Of a stretch of DNA of 64,000 nt, positions 8,059 through 17,073 are shown in pieces. The translations under genes and the position numbers were made by a program. Origin of the DNA: Hymenobacter swuensis DY53 (lineage in GTDB: Bacteria > Bacteroidota > Bacteroidia > Cytophagales > Hymenobacteraceae); the NCBI RefSeq assembly GCF_000576555.1, contig NZ_CP007145.1, forward strand, positions 3,990,501 to 4,054,500. Direction: 5' to 3'. Under the pieces are notes generated by a model. That model worked only from the letters and a program-made list of their open reading frames with translations. It did not search any database and was not told where the DNA came from. Each line of letters starts with the position of its first letter. The first letter of the stretch is position 1.

Positions 8059-11000
8059 TTAGTCGATGAGCACGGCCCGGTCGTTGAGCAGGTCGTCTTC
8101 TACCGATTTGAACTTCACGTCGCGCACGATACGGCCGTCCATGTACTGCACGCTTACCTTATCGTTACGGTTGGCTACTTTCTGCGACCTGGCGGGCTGC
8201 TGCTTTTCCAGCACGTCCGTCATGGCGCCGTCCTGCTCCAGGTCCTCGGGACCGGCGCCCAGCGAAGCGGAGGAAACCTCCTTCTCGGCTTTCAGGCGGG
8301 GCTGAGGCGGGGCTACGGGCAGTTCGTCTTCGGTGAAGTATTCGGGTTCATCGTAGCTGCCGTCCTGGCTGGCCTGCATGGGTACGTCGGCGCGGAACAG
8401 GAACTGGATGGTATCCTCGTTTACCTTGCTGATCATCTGCTTGAACAGCTCAAACGACTCGAACTTGTACACCAGCAGCGGGTCTTTCTGCTCGTACACG
8501 GCGTTCTGCACCACCTGCTTCAGGTCGTCCATGGCGCGCAGGTGCTTGGTCCAGGCTTCGTCGATAACTGACAGCACCACCACTTTCTCCATGCCCCGGA
8601 TGATTTCCTGGCCCTGCGTGGCCTGCGAGCGGCGCAGGTTGGCCACCGCCTGAATCTGCTTGCGGCCGTCGGTGAACGGAATGGCAATGTTCTCGTAGGG
8701 CGCGTTCTGGCTGAGCAGGTCCGTAATGAGCGGCATGGCGTTGCTGCCGATGAACTCGTTCTTGCTCTGGTAGTAGCCCAGCGTCTCGTCGTAGAGCTTC
8801 TGGGTGAGCGGACCGGGCTGCATGCCGACCAGATCCTGGGCCGTCAGGTGCGTATCATAGCCGAACACGCGGATGATAGCCAGCTTGAAGTCTTCGAAGT
8901 CGTTGTTGCCTTTGTGGCCCACCACGATGTCCTCGCAGACGTCATAAATCATGTTCCAGATGTCCAGCTCCAGACGCTCGCCGTGTAGAGCATTGCGGCG
9001 GCGCTTGTACACCACTTCGCGCTGGGCGTTCATCACGTCATCGTACTCCAGCAGGCGCTTGCGGATGCCGAAGTTATTTTCCTCCACTTTCTTCTGAGCG
9101 CGCTCAATCGAGGACGTAATCATGGAGTGCTGAATCACCTCGCCTTCTTCCAGACCCATGCGGTCCATGAGTTTGGCAATGCGGTCGGAGCCAAACAGAC
9201 GCATCAGGTTGTCTTCCAAGCTCACGAAGAACTGCGAGGAGCCCGGGTCGCCCTGGCGGCCGGCGCGGCCCCGCAGCTGGCGGTCAACCCGGCGCGACTC
9301 GTGCCGCTCGGTGCCGATGATGGCCAGCCCGCCCGATTCCTTGGAGGTTTCCTTCAGCTTGATGTCGGTACCGCGGCCGGCCATGTTGGTGGCAATGGTC
9401 ACGGTGCCAGGGTAGCCGGCGGCAGCCACAATTTCGGCTTCGCGCTGGTTCTGCTTGGCGTTGAGCACCTGGTGCGGAATGCCCTTGAACTTGAGCATCC
9501 GGCTTACCAGCTCCGAAATTTCTACCGACGTGGTACCCACCAGCACGGGGCGGCCGGCCTGCACCAAGGTCTGAATTTCGTCGGCTACGGCGTTGTACTT
9601 CTCGCGTACCGTTTTGTAGACTTTGTCGTGCTCGTCTTTGCGGGAAATGCCGCGGTTGGTGGGAATTACCACCACGTCGAGCTTGTAGATTTCCCAGAAC
9701 TCGCCGGCTTCGGTTTCGGCCGTACCCGTCATACCGCCCAGCTTGTGGTACATGCGGAAGTAGTTCTGCAGCGTTACGGTAGCGTAGGTCTGGGTGGCGT
9801 CTTCCACGCGCACGTTTTCCTTAGCCTCAATGGCCTGGTGCAGACCATCGGAGTAGCGGCGGCCTTCCATTACGCGGCCGGTCTGCTCATCCACAATCTT
9901 CACCTTGCCGTCGTCGGTGAGGATGTACTGGTCATCCTTCTCGAACAGGGTATAGGCTTTCAGCAGCTGGTTGATGGTGTGGATGCGCTCCGACTTCACC
10001 TGAAAGTCGTCCATCACCTTCTCTTTGGTGTGCAGCTTTTCCTCGCCGGTCAGGCTCTCATTCTTCTCGATGTTGGCCAATTCCGAGCCGATATCGGGCA
10101 TGATGAAGAAGCTGTGGTCTTCACCCTCGCCGGTAATCAGGTCAACGCCTTTCTCAGTCAGCTCAATCTGGTTATTTTTCTCGTCGATGGTGAAGAACAG
10201 CGGCTCATCGGCCTTGGGCATCTGGCGCTGGTTATCCTGCAGATAGTAGTTCTCTGTTTTCTGCAGCACGGCACGCATGCCGGTTTCCGAGAGGAACTTG
10301 ATGAGGGGCTTGCTCTTGGGCAGGCCACGGTGGGCACGGAACAGCATCAGGCCACCTTCGCCTTCCTTGGGGCCGTCATTGCCTTCCTTGATGAGCTTGC
10401 GGGCTTCTACCAGGTAGTTCTGCACCTGCTTCTTCTGGGCTTCCACCAGCTTCTGAATGCGGGGCTTGAGCTGGTAGAACTCGTGCACATCACCGCGGGG
10501 CACGGGGCCCGAAATGATGAGCGGGGTCCGGGCATCGTCAATCAGTACGGAGTCCACTTCGTCGACCATAGCGTAGTGGTGCTTGCGCTGCACCAGTTCC
10601 TCGGGGTCGCGCGCCATGTTGTCGCGCAGGTAATCGAAGCCGAATTCGTTGTTGGTACCGTAGGTGATGTCAGCTAGGTAAGCCTTGCGGCGGGCATCGG
10701 TGTTGGGCTGGTGCTTATCGATGCAGTCCACGGTAATGCCGTGGAATTCGAACAGCGGCGCATTCCACTCCGAGTCACGCTTGGCCAGGTAGTCGTTCAC
10801 CGTTACCAGGTGCACGCCGCGCTTGGCCAGCGAGTTCAGGAAGGCCGGCAGGGTCGAAACCAGGGTTTTACCCTCGCCTGTGGCCATTTCCGAAATCTTG
10901 CCCTGGTGCAGCACCACGCCGCCGATGATCTGCACGTCGTAGTGAATCATGTCCCAGGTCACCTCGGCACCAGCGGCCAGCCACTTATTGCTCCAGATGG

Positions 11001-11469
11001 CTTTGTCGCCCTCGATGCGCACGTTGGGCTTGCGACTGGCGTATTCCCGGTCGTAGTCGGTGGCGGCAACTACCAATTGACCGTTCTGGGTGTAGCGGCG
11101 GGCGGTTTCCTTGCAGATGGCAAATGCTACGGGCAGCACTTCCATCAGCACTACTTCCAGCTCCTTGTTGCGCTGCTTTTCCAGCACGTCAATCTGGTCG
11201 AACAGCTCCTCCTTCTGCACGGCATCCAGCGAAGCGTCGTCGTTTACGCGGGCGTGCAGGTTGGCAATCTGGTCGTCGATGGCTTTCAGGTGAGCATTGA
11301 TGCGGGCCCGTACTTCGTCAGTGCGGGCGCGCAGCTCGTCGTCGCTGAGTTGTGCCAGTTTGGCATATTCGGCGTTTACAAGCGCCACATACGGTACAAT
11401 CTCCTTTAAATCCCGGTCCGATTTGGAGCCGAAAATTTTGGCGACGGTTTTCCCTAGAAAATCAAACAT
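8059..11469 (-). CDS. secA: Preprotein translocase ATPase SecA
   Basis: The motor of the Sec system, moving unfolded preproteins through SecYEG at the inner membrane. The 1136 residues include nucleotide-binding domain 1 with Walker A ATGEGKT (196-202) and the DEVDSVLIDDA box (303-313), the preprotein cross-linking domain, a second helicase domain with TIATNMAGRGTDIKL and RQLRGRAGRQGDPGS, and the helical wing. The protein is longer than the roughly 900 residues of enterobacterial SecA because of insertions, which is usual in Bacteroidota. The C-terminal Cys/His zinc tail is absent; the end is a charged linker closing with DDLLNDRAVLID. A TAAATTTG box lies about 36 bases upstream of the ATG. 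The gene is monocistronic, ended by a long hairpin. Confidence 0.99.
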   Translation of the reverse strand: MFDFLGKTVAKIFGSKSDRDLKEIVPYVALVNAEYAKLAQLSDDELRARTDEVRARINAHLKAIDDQIANLHARVNDDASLDAVQKEELFDQIDVLEKQRNKELEVVLMEVLPVAFAICKETARRYTQNGQLVVAATDYDREYASRKPNVRIEGDKAIWSNKWLAAGAEVTWDMIHYDVQIIGGVVLHQGKISEMATGEGKTLVSTLPAFLNSLAKRGVHLVTVNDYLAKRDSEWNAPLFEFHGITVDCIDKHQPNTDARRKAYLADITYGTNNEFGFDYLRDNMARDPEELVQRKHHYAMVDEVDSVLIDDARTPLIISGPVPRGDVHEFYQLKPRIQKLVEAQKKQVQNYLVEARKLIKEGNDGPKEGEGGLMLFRAHRGLPKSKPLIKFLSETGMRAVLQKTENYYLQDNQRQMPKADEPLFFTIDEKNNQIELTEKGVDLITGEGEDHSFFIMPDIGSELANIEKNESLTGEEKLHTKEKVMDDFQVKSERIHTINQLLKAYTLFEKDDQYILTDDGKVKIVDEQTGRVMEGRRYSDGLHQAIEAKENVRVEDATQTYATVTLQNYFRMYHKLGGMTGTAETEAGEFWEIYKLDVVVIPTNRGISRKDEHDKVYKTVREKYNAVADEIQTLVQAGRPVLVGTTSVEISELVSRMLKFKGIPHQVLNAKQNQREAEIVAAAGYPGTVTIATNMAGRGTDIKLKETSKESGGLAIIGTERHESRRVDRQLRGRAGRQGDPGSSQFFVSLEDNLMRLFGSDRIAKLMDRMGLEEGEVIQHSMITSSIERAQKKVEENNFGIRKRLLEYDDVMNAQREVVYKRRRNALHGERLELDIWNMIYDVCEDIVVGHKGNNDFEDFKLAIIRVFGYDTHLTAQDLVGMQPGPLTQKLYDETLGYYQSKNEFIGSNAMPLITDLLSQNAPYENIAIPFTDGRKQIQAVANLRRSQATQGQEIIRGMEKVVVLSVIDEAWTKHLRAMDDLKQVVQNAVYEQKDPLLVYKFESFELFKQMISKVNEDTIQFLFRADVPMQASQDGSYDEPEYFTEDELPVAPPQPRLKAEKEVSSASLGAGPEDLEQDGAMTDVLEKQQPARSQKVANRNDKVSVQYMDGRIVRDVKFKSVEDDLLNDRAVLID

Positions 11470-11505
11470 GCTGGTTTACCTTAATTGAAACGCCGGGGCG
11501 CAACT

Positions 11506-11513
11506 CAAATTTA
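11506..11513 (-). promoter_or_regulatory. Candidate -7 box of secA
   Basis: The minus strand reads TAAATTTG, an exact match to TAnnTTTG. It predicts a 5' leader of about 30 bases for secA. No clear -33 element is seen. Confidence 0.5.
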
Positions 11514-11569
11514 CGGCGTTTTTCGGGAATGTCCCGGGGCTTTTGCCGCAAATACGTCGCCCCGGCCCC

Positions 11570-11619
11570 CGAAACGACAAACCCCGCACCTCAAAGAGTG
11601 TGCGGGGTTTGTCGTTTCG
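11570..11619 (-). terminator. Long intrinsic terminator
   Basis: A perfect 20-bp stem (11570-11589 with 11600-11619) built on CAAACCCCGCAC/GTGCGGGGTTTG, with a 10-base loop. It lies downstream of the lipoprotein gene 11662-12306 and upstream of secA. Confidence 0.85.
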
Positions 11620-11661
11620 GCTTTCTTGTCAGGTGAGCGGCTGGGCTTTACGTGGCAGCGG

Positions 11662-12306
11662 TTAGTAACGCACTACCACCTCCGTGGTATCAAAGGGGTG
11701 CAACGTGAAGGGCTGATGGTAGCGGGTGAATTTGCCACCGAAATTCACTTCCCAGTTCACGGTAGTTGTACTGGGCAACGTGGAATCCACAACGTGGTAA
11801 CTTACAGCACCATAGTCTTTAGGGCGCAGGTCGATAGTTGAGATATAGCCCAGATCATACCAGGGCCCCCATACCGAAATCTGGTCGGGGACGGGACCAA
11901 CCTTCTGCTCCACGCGAATATTCAGCCAAGCCGGCGCGGCTACCGGAATTACCAGATTACGATTTTTCCGGCCTTTTTCCACATTTGGCTCCTCGCCCCA
12001 GTGTGAGCCATGCCCGGCCTCGGAGTACGCTTTCAGCACGTAGGACGTACCCGCCGCCGCATCGAACTGGAAACTGAAACGGCCATTGGCATCGGCCTGC
12101 TGCAGGCCGGCGGCGGGTTTGTAGCCCGAGTGCAGGCCGCTGCCGCCCTGGCCATTTACCTCTATCTGGGCGTAGGGCACCGGTTTGTTGGTCATCATTT
12201 CAATAACTTGGCCTTCCACCAGCGTCAGGCCTTCTTCGGGTTTTTGACAAGCACCTACTATGCCGCTGAGGGCCGCTACGATGCAGAGAGTACGGAAATT
12301 CTTCAT
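11662..12306 (-). CDS. Lipoprotein with carboxypeptidase-regulatory-like domain
   Basis: About 214 residues beginning with a lipoprotein signal (MKNFRTLCIVAALSGIVGAC, lipobox VGAC). A beta-sandwich domain follows: VEGQVIEMMTNKPVPYAQIEV, then ADANGRFSFQFDAAAGTSYVLKAYS. This is the carboxypeptidase-regulatory-like (transthyretin-like) pattern common on Bacteroidota surface proteins. The C-terminal half continues as beta strands and has no catalytic motif. Its role is unknown. It is bounded downstream by a long terminator and upstream by an AT-rich gap (12307-12476), so it is probably monocistronic. Confidence 0.8.
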   Translation of the reverse strand: MKNFRTLCIVAALSGIVGACQKPEEGLTLVEGQVIEMMTNKPVPYAQIEVNGQGGSGLHSGYKPAAGLQQADANGRFSFQFDAAAGTSYVLKAYSEAGHGSHWGEEPNVEKGRKNRNLVIPVAAPAWLNIRVEQKVGPVPDQISVWGPWYDLGYISTIDLRPKDYGAVSYHVVDSTLPSTTTVNWEVNFGGKFTRYHQPFTLHPFDTTEVVVRY

Positions 12307-12476
12307 AGGAATCGGGAGGTTGAATACGGTAGTAAATCACGCTTTTCCCTCACTTCTCTCCCAACCACAAGCTAGTGTCATCCGACTTTATAACAACCCA
12401 ATCTTATAATCTAACAGTTTATATAACAAACTCTTACGTGCATTATCTTTCTACTTTGCCGAGCCGGTAAAAAACA

Positions 12477-12507
12477 GAGCCCGTTCCCCTAACAAGGGAA
12501 CGAGCTC
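12477..12507 (-). terminator. Terminator downstream of glf
   Basis: A 12-bp stem with one mismatch, GAGCCCGTTCCC with GGGAACGAGCTC, and a 7-base loop. On the minus strand a T-rich run follows. It lies 85 bases after the glf stop. Confidence 0.75.
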
Positions 12508-12592
12508 GGAATGTGCAAGAAAGAAACGGAGCCGCTGTGTAGTTGCCGGTTGTGTACCGCAAGCACCATTACTCAGCTACTCCGCTGCTCTG

Positions 12593-13771
12593 TTACTCTT
12601 TGGCCGGGTCGCGGGAAACCAGCTTTTCCATGATGGAAGTAGAGCCGATAATGGCGGGCTTTTTAGGCTTTAGGTTTTCTTCCTTCTCGGTGAGCTTCTT
12701 GTAGAGCGTGAGGGCCTGGGCCACTACCTGGTCCATGTTGTAGTACTTATAAGTAGCCAACCGGCCTACAAAGTGCACGTTCGGCGTTTCGTCGGCCAGC
12801 TTCTTGTACTTGTTGTACAACTCAGCGTTTTCCAACCGGGGCACAGGGTAATATGGGTCGCCCTCGGCTTTCGGGTACTCGTACACCAGCGCCGTTTTGG
12901 GATGTTTCTGACCGGTGAGGGCCTTAAACTCGGTGATGCGGGTGTAGAGGTTGTCGTTGGGGTAATTTACCACCGGAGCAGCCAAGTGCTGCTCCACGTT
13001 CAGGGTTTCGTGCTTGAACTCCAGGGAGCGGTAAGGCAGTTTGCCGTACTGAAAATCGAAATACTCATCTACCGGACCCGTGAAAATCATTTCCTTAAAG
13101 GGAATGAAGTCGATGATGTCATGGTAATCGGTGTTGAGCATCACCTTAATATTGGGATGGTCCAGCAGCCGCTCAAACATGCGGGTGTAGCCGTGCAGCG
13201 GCATGGCCTGATAGGTATCAGTAAAGTACCGGTCGTCGCGGTTAGTGCGGGTAGGCACCCGGCTGGTCACCGACTTATCCAACTCCGAGGGGTCCATACC
13301 CCACTGCTTACGGGTATAGTTCTTGAAGAACTTCTCATACAGTTCCCGGCCTACCTTACTCACCACTACGTCTTCGGAAGTGCGGATAACGGGCACCTGC
13401 TCCGCCACCGATTCGAAGAACTGTTCCACCTCAAAGCTGTTGAGTGAAAGGCCGTAGAGTTTGTTGATGGTATCGAGGTTAATGGGCATGGGCACCATCT
13501 GGCCATCAACCGAGGCCAGCACACGGTGCTCGTAAGGGCGCCAGTCGGTGAAGTTAGAAAGGTACTCGAAGACGTCCTTGGAGTTGGTGTGGAAGATGTG
13601 CGGCCCGTATTTGTGGACCAGAATGCCATCCTCATTGTAATGGTCGAAGGCGTTGCCGGCAATGTGGCTGCGCTTATCTACGATGAGCACTTTTTTGTTG
13701 GAACGCGTGGCTAGCCGCTCGGCCAGCACGCTACCGGCGAAACCGGCCCCTACGATGAGATAATCGAACAT
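12593..13771 (-). CDS. glf: UDP-galactopyranose mutase
   Basis: A flavoenzyme that converts UDP-galactopyranose to UDP-galactofuranose, the donor for galactofuranose in surface glycans. The 392-residue length fits the family. The N-terminal FAD-binding Rossmann motif is DYLIVGAGFAGSVLAERLA. Family signatures include SHIAGNAFDHYNEDGI, KYGPHIFHTNSKDVFEYL and the C-terminal NVHFVGRLATYKYYNMDQV region. The downstream tail (residues after about 365) is Lys-rich and has no motif. The gene lies 74 bases downstream of a glycosyltransferase on the same strand, so the pair probably makes and transfers the sugar. Confidence 0.97.
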   Translation of the reverse strand: MFDYLIVGAGFAGSVLAERLATRSNKKVLIVDKRSHIAGNAFDHYNEDGILVHKYGPHIFHTNSKDVFEYLSNFTDWRPYEHRVLASVDGQMVPMPINLDTINKLYGLSLNSFEVEQFFESVAEQVPVIRTSEDVVVSKVGRELYEKFFKNYTRKQWGMDPSELDKSVTSRVPTRTNRDDRYFTDTYQAMPLHGYTRMFERLLDHPNIKVMLNTDYHDIIDFIPFKEMIFTGPVDEYFDFQYGKLPYRSLEFKHETLNVEQHLAAPVVNYPNDNLYTRITEFKALTGQKHPKTALVYEYPKAEGDPYYPVPRLENAELYNKYKKLADETPNVHFVGRLATYKYYNMDQVVAQALTLYKKLTEKEENLKPKKPAIIGSTSIMEKLVSRDPAKE

Positions 13772-13845
13772 AGCTAGCGGTGTTTGGGGGAGATGAAAGA
13801 AAGGAGGATGCGGGAGGCGTGGATTATCAGGGCGGGGTAGCGGGC

Positions 13846-15051
13846 TTAGCGGCCGACAACGGGGGCGGGCGTGAGTTTATGAGTCATCAGGGCTACCATC
13901 TGGTCCCAAGTCTGGTCCCAACTGATGGTGGCGAGATACGCATCGGTGCGCTGGCGCCAGTCGGCATCCTGGGTTTGAGTCAGGGCCTTTTCGATGGCGC
14001 GGCCAAACTCGTCGGCGGTGCTGGCAATCTGCACGAGGTTCAGGTCGCCGTAGGGCCGCACCACGTCGCGGATAGGCGTGCTGACCACGGGACGACCAGC
14101 GGCCAAGTACTCAGGCGTTTTGGTGGGTGAGATAAACCGCGTACTCTCGTTATCGGCAAATAGCAACGTGGCTACATCCCAACCCCGCAGGTAAGCGGGT
14201 AGTTCCTGGTAGTCTTTGCCCCCCAGGTAATGGATGTTCTGCTGGCGGGGCAGCGTGGCGGGGTCAATTTTGACCACCGGCCCGATAATGACGAACTGCC
14301 AAGCCGGATATGCATCGGCCAATTGGCGGAGTAGCTCGATATCCAGCCGCTCATCTACTACTCCAAAAAAACCGACGCGCGGGTGCGCAATACCGGCCTG
14401 ATCCTGGGGCTCGGGTATTTCCTGGCGGGCCTGCCCGAAGTGGGCCTTGTCGATGCTGCTGGGAAACGGGTGGGCGTCGGAGTGCTGCTGGCGCTTGGCT
14501 TCGTAGAGCGTGTGGCCACCGGTGAATACCAAATCAGCCTTTTCGAACAGTTCCTGCTCCCGTTCGCGCAATGTGGGCGGCGCAAACTTGAACGCGGCCA
14601 GCTCATCCATGCAGTCGTACACGGTGAGGGCGGGCCGGAAGAAGCGCGACTTACCCAAGGCCATTGGGGTATAGTACCAGCAGATATACTGTGTCAGGCC
14701 CTGCCCGGCGAAATAATGGCTTAATATTTCAAACTGAGCTTGGTCGGCGACTTCGTCTTGGCCGCGCAAACGGTGGGGCAGATGCACTACCAACACTTTC
14801 AGACCATGCTGCCGCTCTTTCACCTCCAGATGCGGCTCAATCAGGTCATCGGCATGATAGAAGGCATCTTCTACGTAAAACACCCGGCCGTGCTGCGCAA
14901 AGCGCGACATTAGGTGTTGCGGGCGTTGCCACACAAAATCCCAATGCAGATGGGCAAAGCAGACCAGATCGGGCAACGAATAGGCAACGGATTCAGATTG
15001 CGGGTCGGCGGAGGCACGCATAGGTGGCTCCACTGGCGAAGGCAGCGGCAT
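13846..15051 (-). CDS. Glycosyltransferase, family 1-like, GT-B fold
   Basis: About 401 residues, cytoplasmic or peripheral. The N-terminal half contains HWDFVWQRPQHLMSRFA, a motif typical of a glycosyltransferase subgroup found with glf and surface glycan genes. The C-terminal half shows the donor-binding GT-B pattern: VGFFGVVDERLDIELL, FVIIGPVVKIDPATLPRQ, NIHYLGGKDYQELPAYL and the late SPTKTPEYLAAGRPVVSTP with the conserved Glu. Its neighbour glf suggests UDP-galactofuranose as donor; that is inferred. The ATG at about 15021 is an alternative start because the first ten residues are Pro-rich and unlike the family. Confidence 0.88.
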   Translation of the reverse strand: MPLPSPVEPPMRASADPQSESVAYSLPDLVCFAHLHWDFVWQRPQHLMSRFAQHGRVFYVEDAFYHADDLIEPHLEVKERQHGLKVLVVHLPHRLRGQDEVADQAQFEILSHYFAGQGLTQYICWYYTPMALGKSRFFRPALTVYDCMDELAAFKFAPPTLREREQELFEKADLVFTGGHTLYEAKRQQHSDAHPFPSSIDKAHFGQARQEIPEPQDQAGIAHPRVGFFGVVDERLDIELLRQLADAYPAWQFVIIGPVVKIDPATLPRQQNIHYLGGKDYQELPAYLRGWDVATLLFADNESTRFISPTKTPEYLAAGRPVVSTPIRDVVRPYGDLNLVQIASTADEFGRAIEKALTQTQDADWRQRTDAYLATISWDQTWDQMVALMTHKLTPAPVVGR

Positions 15052-15277
15052 AGAGGGGAAGGAATACGATGTACAAGTACAGCTCGGCTGCTACACAGGC
15101 CTTATTTACCGAGTTGCTCCATCCTATACGCCCCTCACAGAATAAGGATATTGTCGAGGTTCGCTAATCGTCTTGGCACCGATAATCCAATCATTTTAGC
15201 TTCTATTTCCCCTGCCTTTTCTGCAATTCTCCAGCCTCAGGTCGGAGGTTTGGCACATGGGTGGCTGCGTTGCCTAG

Positions 15278-15796
15278 TTACAGCAGTAGCAATTGCATTT
15301 CCACGGCATCCTGCCACCCGGCGGCCATGCGCAGCCACTCCCGGCGCACGCCTACTTCCTGGAAACCAGCCGCCGTAAAGAGCCGCTGGCTCCCCGCGTT
15401 ATCGGCGGCAATGGTGCAGTGCAGCTGGTGCAGCCGCAGCACCTGCTGGGCGTAGGGCAGCAGCAGAGCCAGCGCGGCCCGGGCGTAGCCGCGCTGCCGG
15501 TGCGCCGCCAGAATGGTAATGCCCACGCCAGCGCGCTGGTGCAGCGGCTCGAAGCCGAATACATCCAGCGTACCCACGGCCTCGCCGGTTGCAGCGGCGG
15601 CAATAACTAGCCGCAGCTGCCGCACCTCAAAGAAATCGGCCGCCGCGCTGTCTAAGTACTGCCGCAGCACGTGCCGCGACACAGGCGCCAGCGTGTCCGA
15701 CACGCCCCACACCGCCGGGTCGTTTTCCAGCGCGTACAGGAACTCCAAGTCGTCAGCTTCCAAGGGGCGCAGAAAAATCAGGTCGGAGCGGAGCAT
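15278..15796 (-). CDS. GNAT-family N-acetyltransferase (RimJ/RimL/SpeG type)
   Basis: About 172 residues. The fold signatures are the opening LRPLEADDLEFLYALENDP, the acetyl-CoA loop HRQRGYARAALALLLPYA and the closing DNAGSQRLFTAAGFQEVGVRREW. These fit the acetyltransferase_3 subgroup that acts on ribosomal protein N-termini, polyamines or drugs. The acceptor cannot be read from the sequence. The gene stands alone on the minus strand between a glycosyltransferase and an ABC ATPase. No signal peptide is seen. Confidence 0.92.
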   Translation of the reverse strand: MLRSDLIFLRPLEADDLEFLYALENDPAVWGVSDTLAPVSRHVLRQYLDSAAADFFEVRQLRLVIAAAATGEAVGTLDVFGFEPLHQRAGVGITILAAHRQRGYARAALALLLPYAQQVLRLHQLHCTIAADNAGSQRLFTAAGFQEVGVRREWLRMAAGWQDAVEMQLLLL

Positions 15797-15913
15797 GGCT
15801 CAGGAAATGTGGTTGTAATGTGAGAAGGATGTGAGGCATGTGGTGATGCACTCCATCGTACCTCTTTTCACTGACATGGTTCAGGGCTCTTCCGGCTCAT
15901 TCGGCTTTCTTCC

Positions 15914-16921
15914 CTACTCCTGCACAAACGCCAGCGCGGCATCGGGGGCGGGGGCTACGGCTACGGCGGTGCCCACGGCGGGTGGGTTGGCCGTGACGCG
16001 GGTGCGCAAGTGGGTGCCCGCGGGTAGCGCCACTTCTACCTCGTAATAGCTTCCCAGAAACCGTACGGCCCGGACGTGGGCCCGCACACCGGCGGCCTCA
16101 GCGGCATGCAGCACGAGGCTTTCGGGACGCAGCAGCAGCACCGGGCCGGGCAGGCGGCGGCGCGGGGTGGCCAGCAACGCGCGCAGATCGGGGCCGTGGA
16201 GGCGGTTGTAGTCGCCGAACAGGGCGGCGGTGTACTCATTTATAGGCTGGCGGTACACCTGCTCGGGAGGCCCTTGCTGCACCAGCCGGCCCTGTTGTAG
16301 TACTAGCATTTCCTCGGCCCAAGGCAGCGTGTCGGTGGGGTCGTGCGAGACGAGCAAGCAGGTAATGTTCAGCTCCTCCCCCACTTCCCGCAGAATGGTT
16401 TGCAGCTGCTGCTTGTGCACCCGGTCGAGGTTGGAGAAGGGCTCATCCAGCAGCAGCAGGCGCGGCCCCGAGAGCAGCAGCCGCGCCAGCGCCACTCGCT
16501 GCTGCTCGCCGCCCGACAGCTGATCGGTGCGGCGGGGCAGCAGATGCGTGATACGGCAGACCTCGTACACGGCGGCAGCTTCGGCGGCGGGGCGCTTGTT
16601 GGCGTAGCGCAGCACCTGCTCCACCCGCAGCGAGTGGGGCAGGTCGGACTTCTGCGAGAGGTACACGATGCCCTCGTGGCCCGGCACCAGCACTTCCTGC
16701 GGACCTTTCACACGCCGGCCCGCAAACCGGATTTCGCCGCCCGTGGGCTGCACCAATCCCGCAATACACTGCAGCAGCGTGCTTTTCCCCGCCCCCGATT
16801 CTCCCGCCAGCGCCAGCCGCCGCCTGGCCGGTAGTCGGAAGCTCACCTGCTGCAGAGCCGTGGCCCCGCGCTCCGCCAGGCTCAGGTCGGTAACGGTTAA
16901 AAAATCTGCGGTTTCTGACAT
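15914..16921 (-). CDS. ABC transporter ATP-binding protein (CUT1/TOBE type)
   Basis: About 335 residues. The ATPase domain has Walker A GESGAGKST (40-48), the Q-loop Gln90, signature LSGGEQQ (135-141), Walker B LLLLDE with catalytic Glu160, and a switch His in LLVSHD. The C-terminal part (after about residue 240) has a TOBE-like region, with LLLRPESLVLHA matching the LRPE motif of molybdate, sulfate and sugar importers. A permease and binding protein are not next to it, so the substrate is not known; it may be an orphan ATPase. A 91-bp palindromic element lies just upstream. Confidence 0.93.
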   Translation of the reverse strand: MSETADFLTVTDLSLAERGATALQQVSFRLPARRRLALAGESGAGKSTLLQCIAGLVQPTGGEIRFAGRRVKGPQEVLVPGHEGIVYLSQKSDLPHSLRVEQVLRYANKRPAAEAAAVYEVCRITHLLPRRTDQLSGGEQQRVALARLLLSGPRLLLLDEPFSNLDRVHKQQLQTILREVGEELNITCLLVSHDPTDTLPWAEEMLVLQQGRLVQQGPPEQVYRQPINEYTAALFGDYNRLHGPDLRALLATPRRRLPGPVLLLRPESLVLHAAEAAGVRAHVRAVRFLGSYYEVEVALPAGTHLRTRVTANPPAVGTAVAVAPAPDAALAFVQE

Positions 16922-16953
16922 GGGCTGACAAGGAAAAGGGATACAGCCGCGCC

Positions 16954-17044
16954 GTAGCGCGAAGCCTTTGCTTCGCGTGTCATTGAGCAGCTACGGCCTC
17001 GCCTGCAACATTCAACGATACGCGAAGCAAAGGCTTCGCGCTAC
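16954..17044. repeat. Inverted-repeat element with perfect 25-bp arms
   Basis: The arms (16954-16978 and 17020-17044) are perfect reverse complements based on GTAGCGCGAAGCCTTTGC and enclose 41 bases. Further GCGCTAC copies follow at 17053-17059. It sits between the ABC ATPase and dapF and looks like a REP- or MITE-type intergenic element. No transposase is present. Confidence 0.75.
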
Positions 17045-17073
17045 AGATTTCGCGCTACTTGCGCGGAGCTACG

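Noticed and set aside
9127..10677. A 516-codon plus-strand open frame inside secA
   Set aside because: It is antisense to the strongly conserved SecA domains, has a His/Val/Leu-biased composition typical of a shadow of a GC-rich gene, and matches no family.
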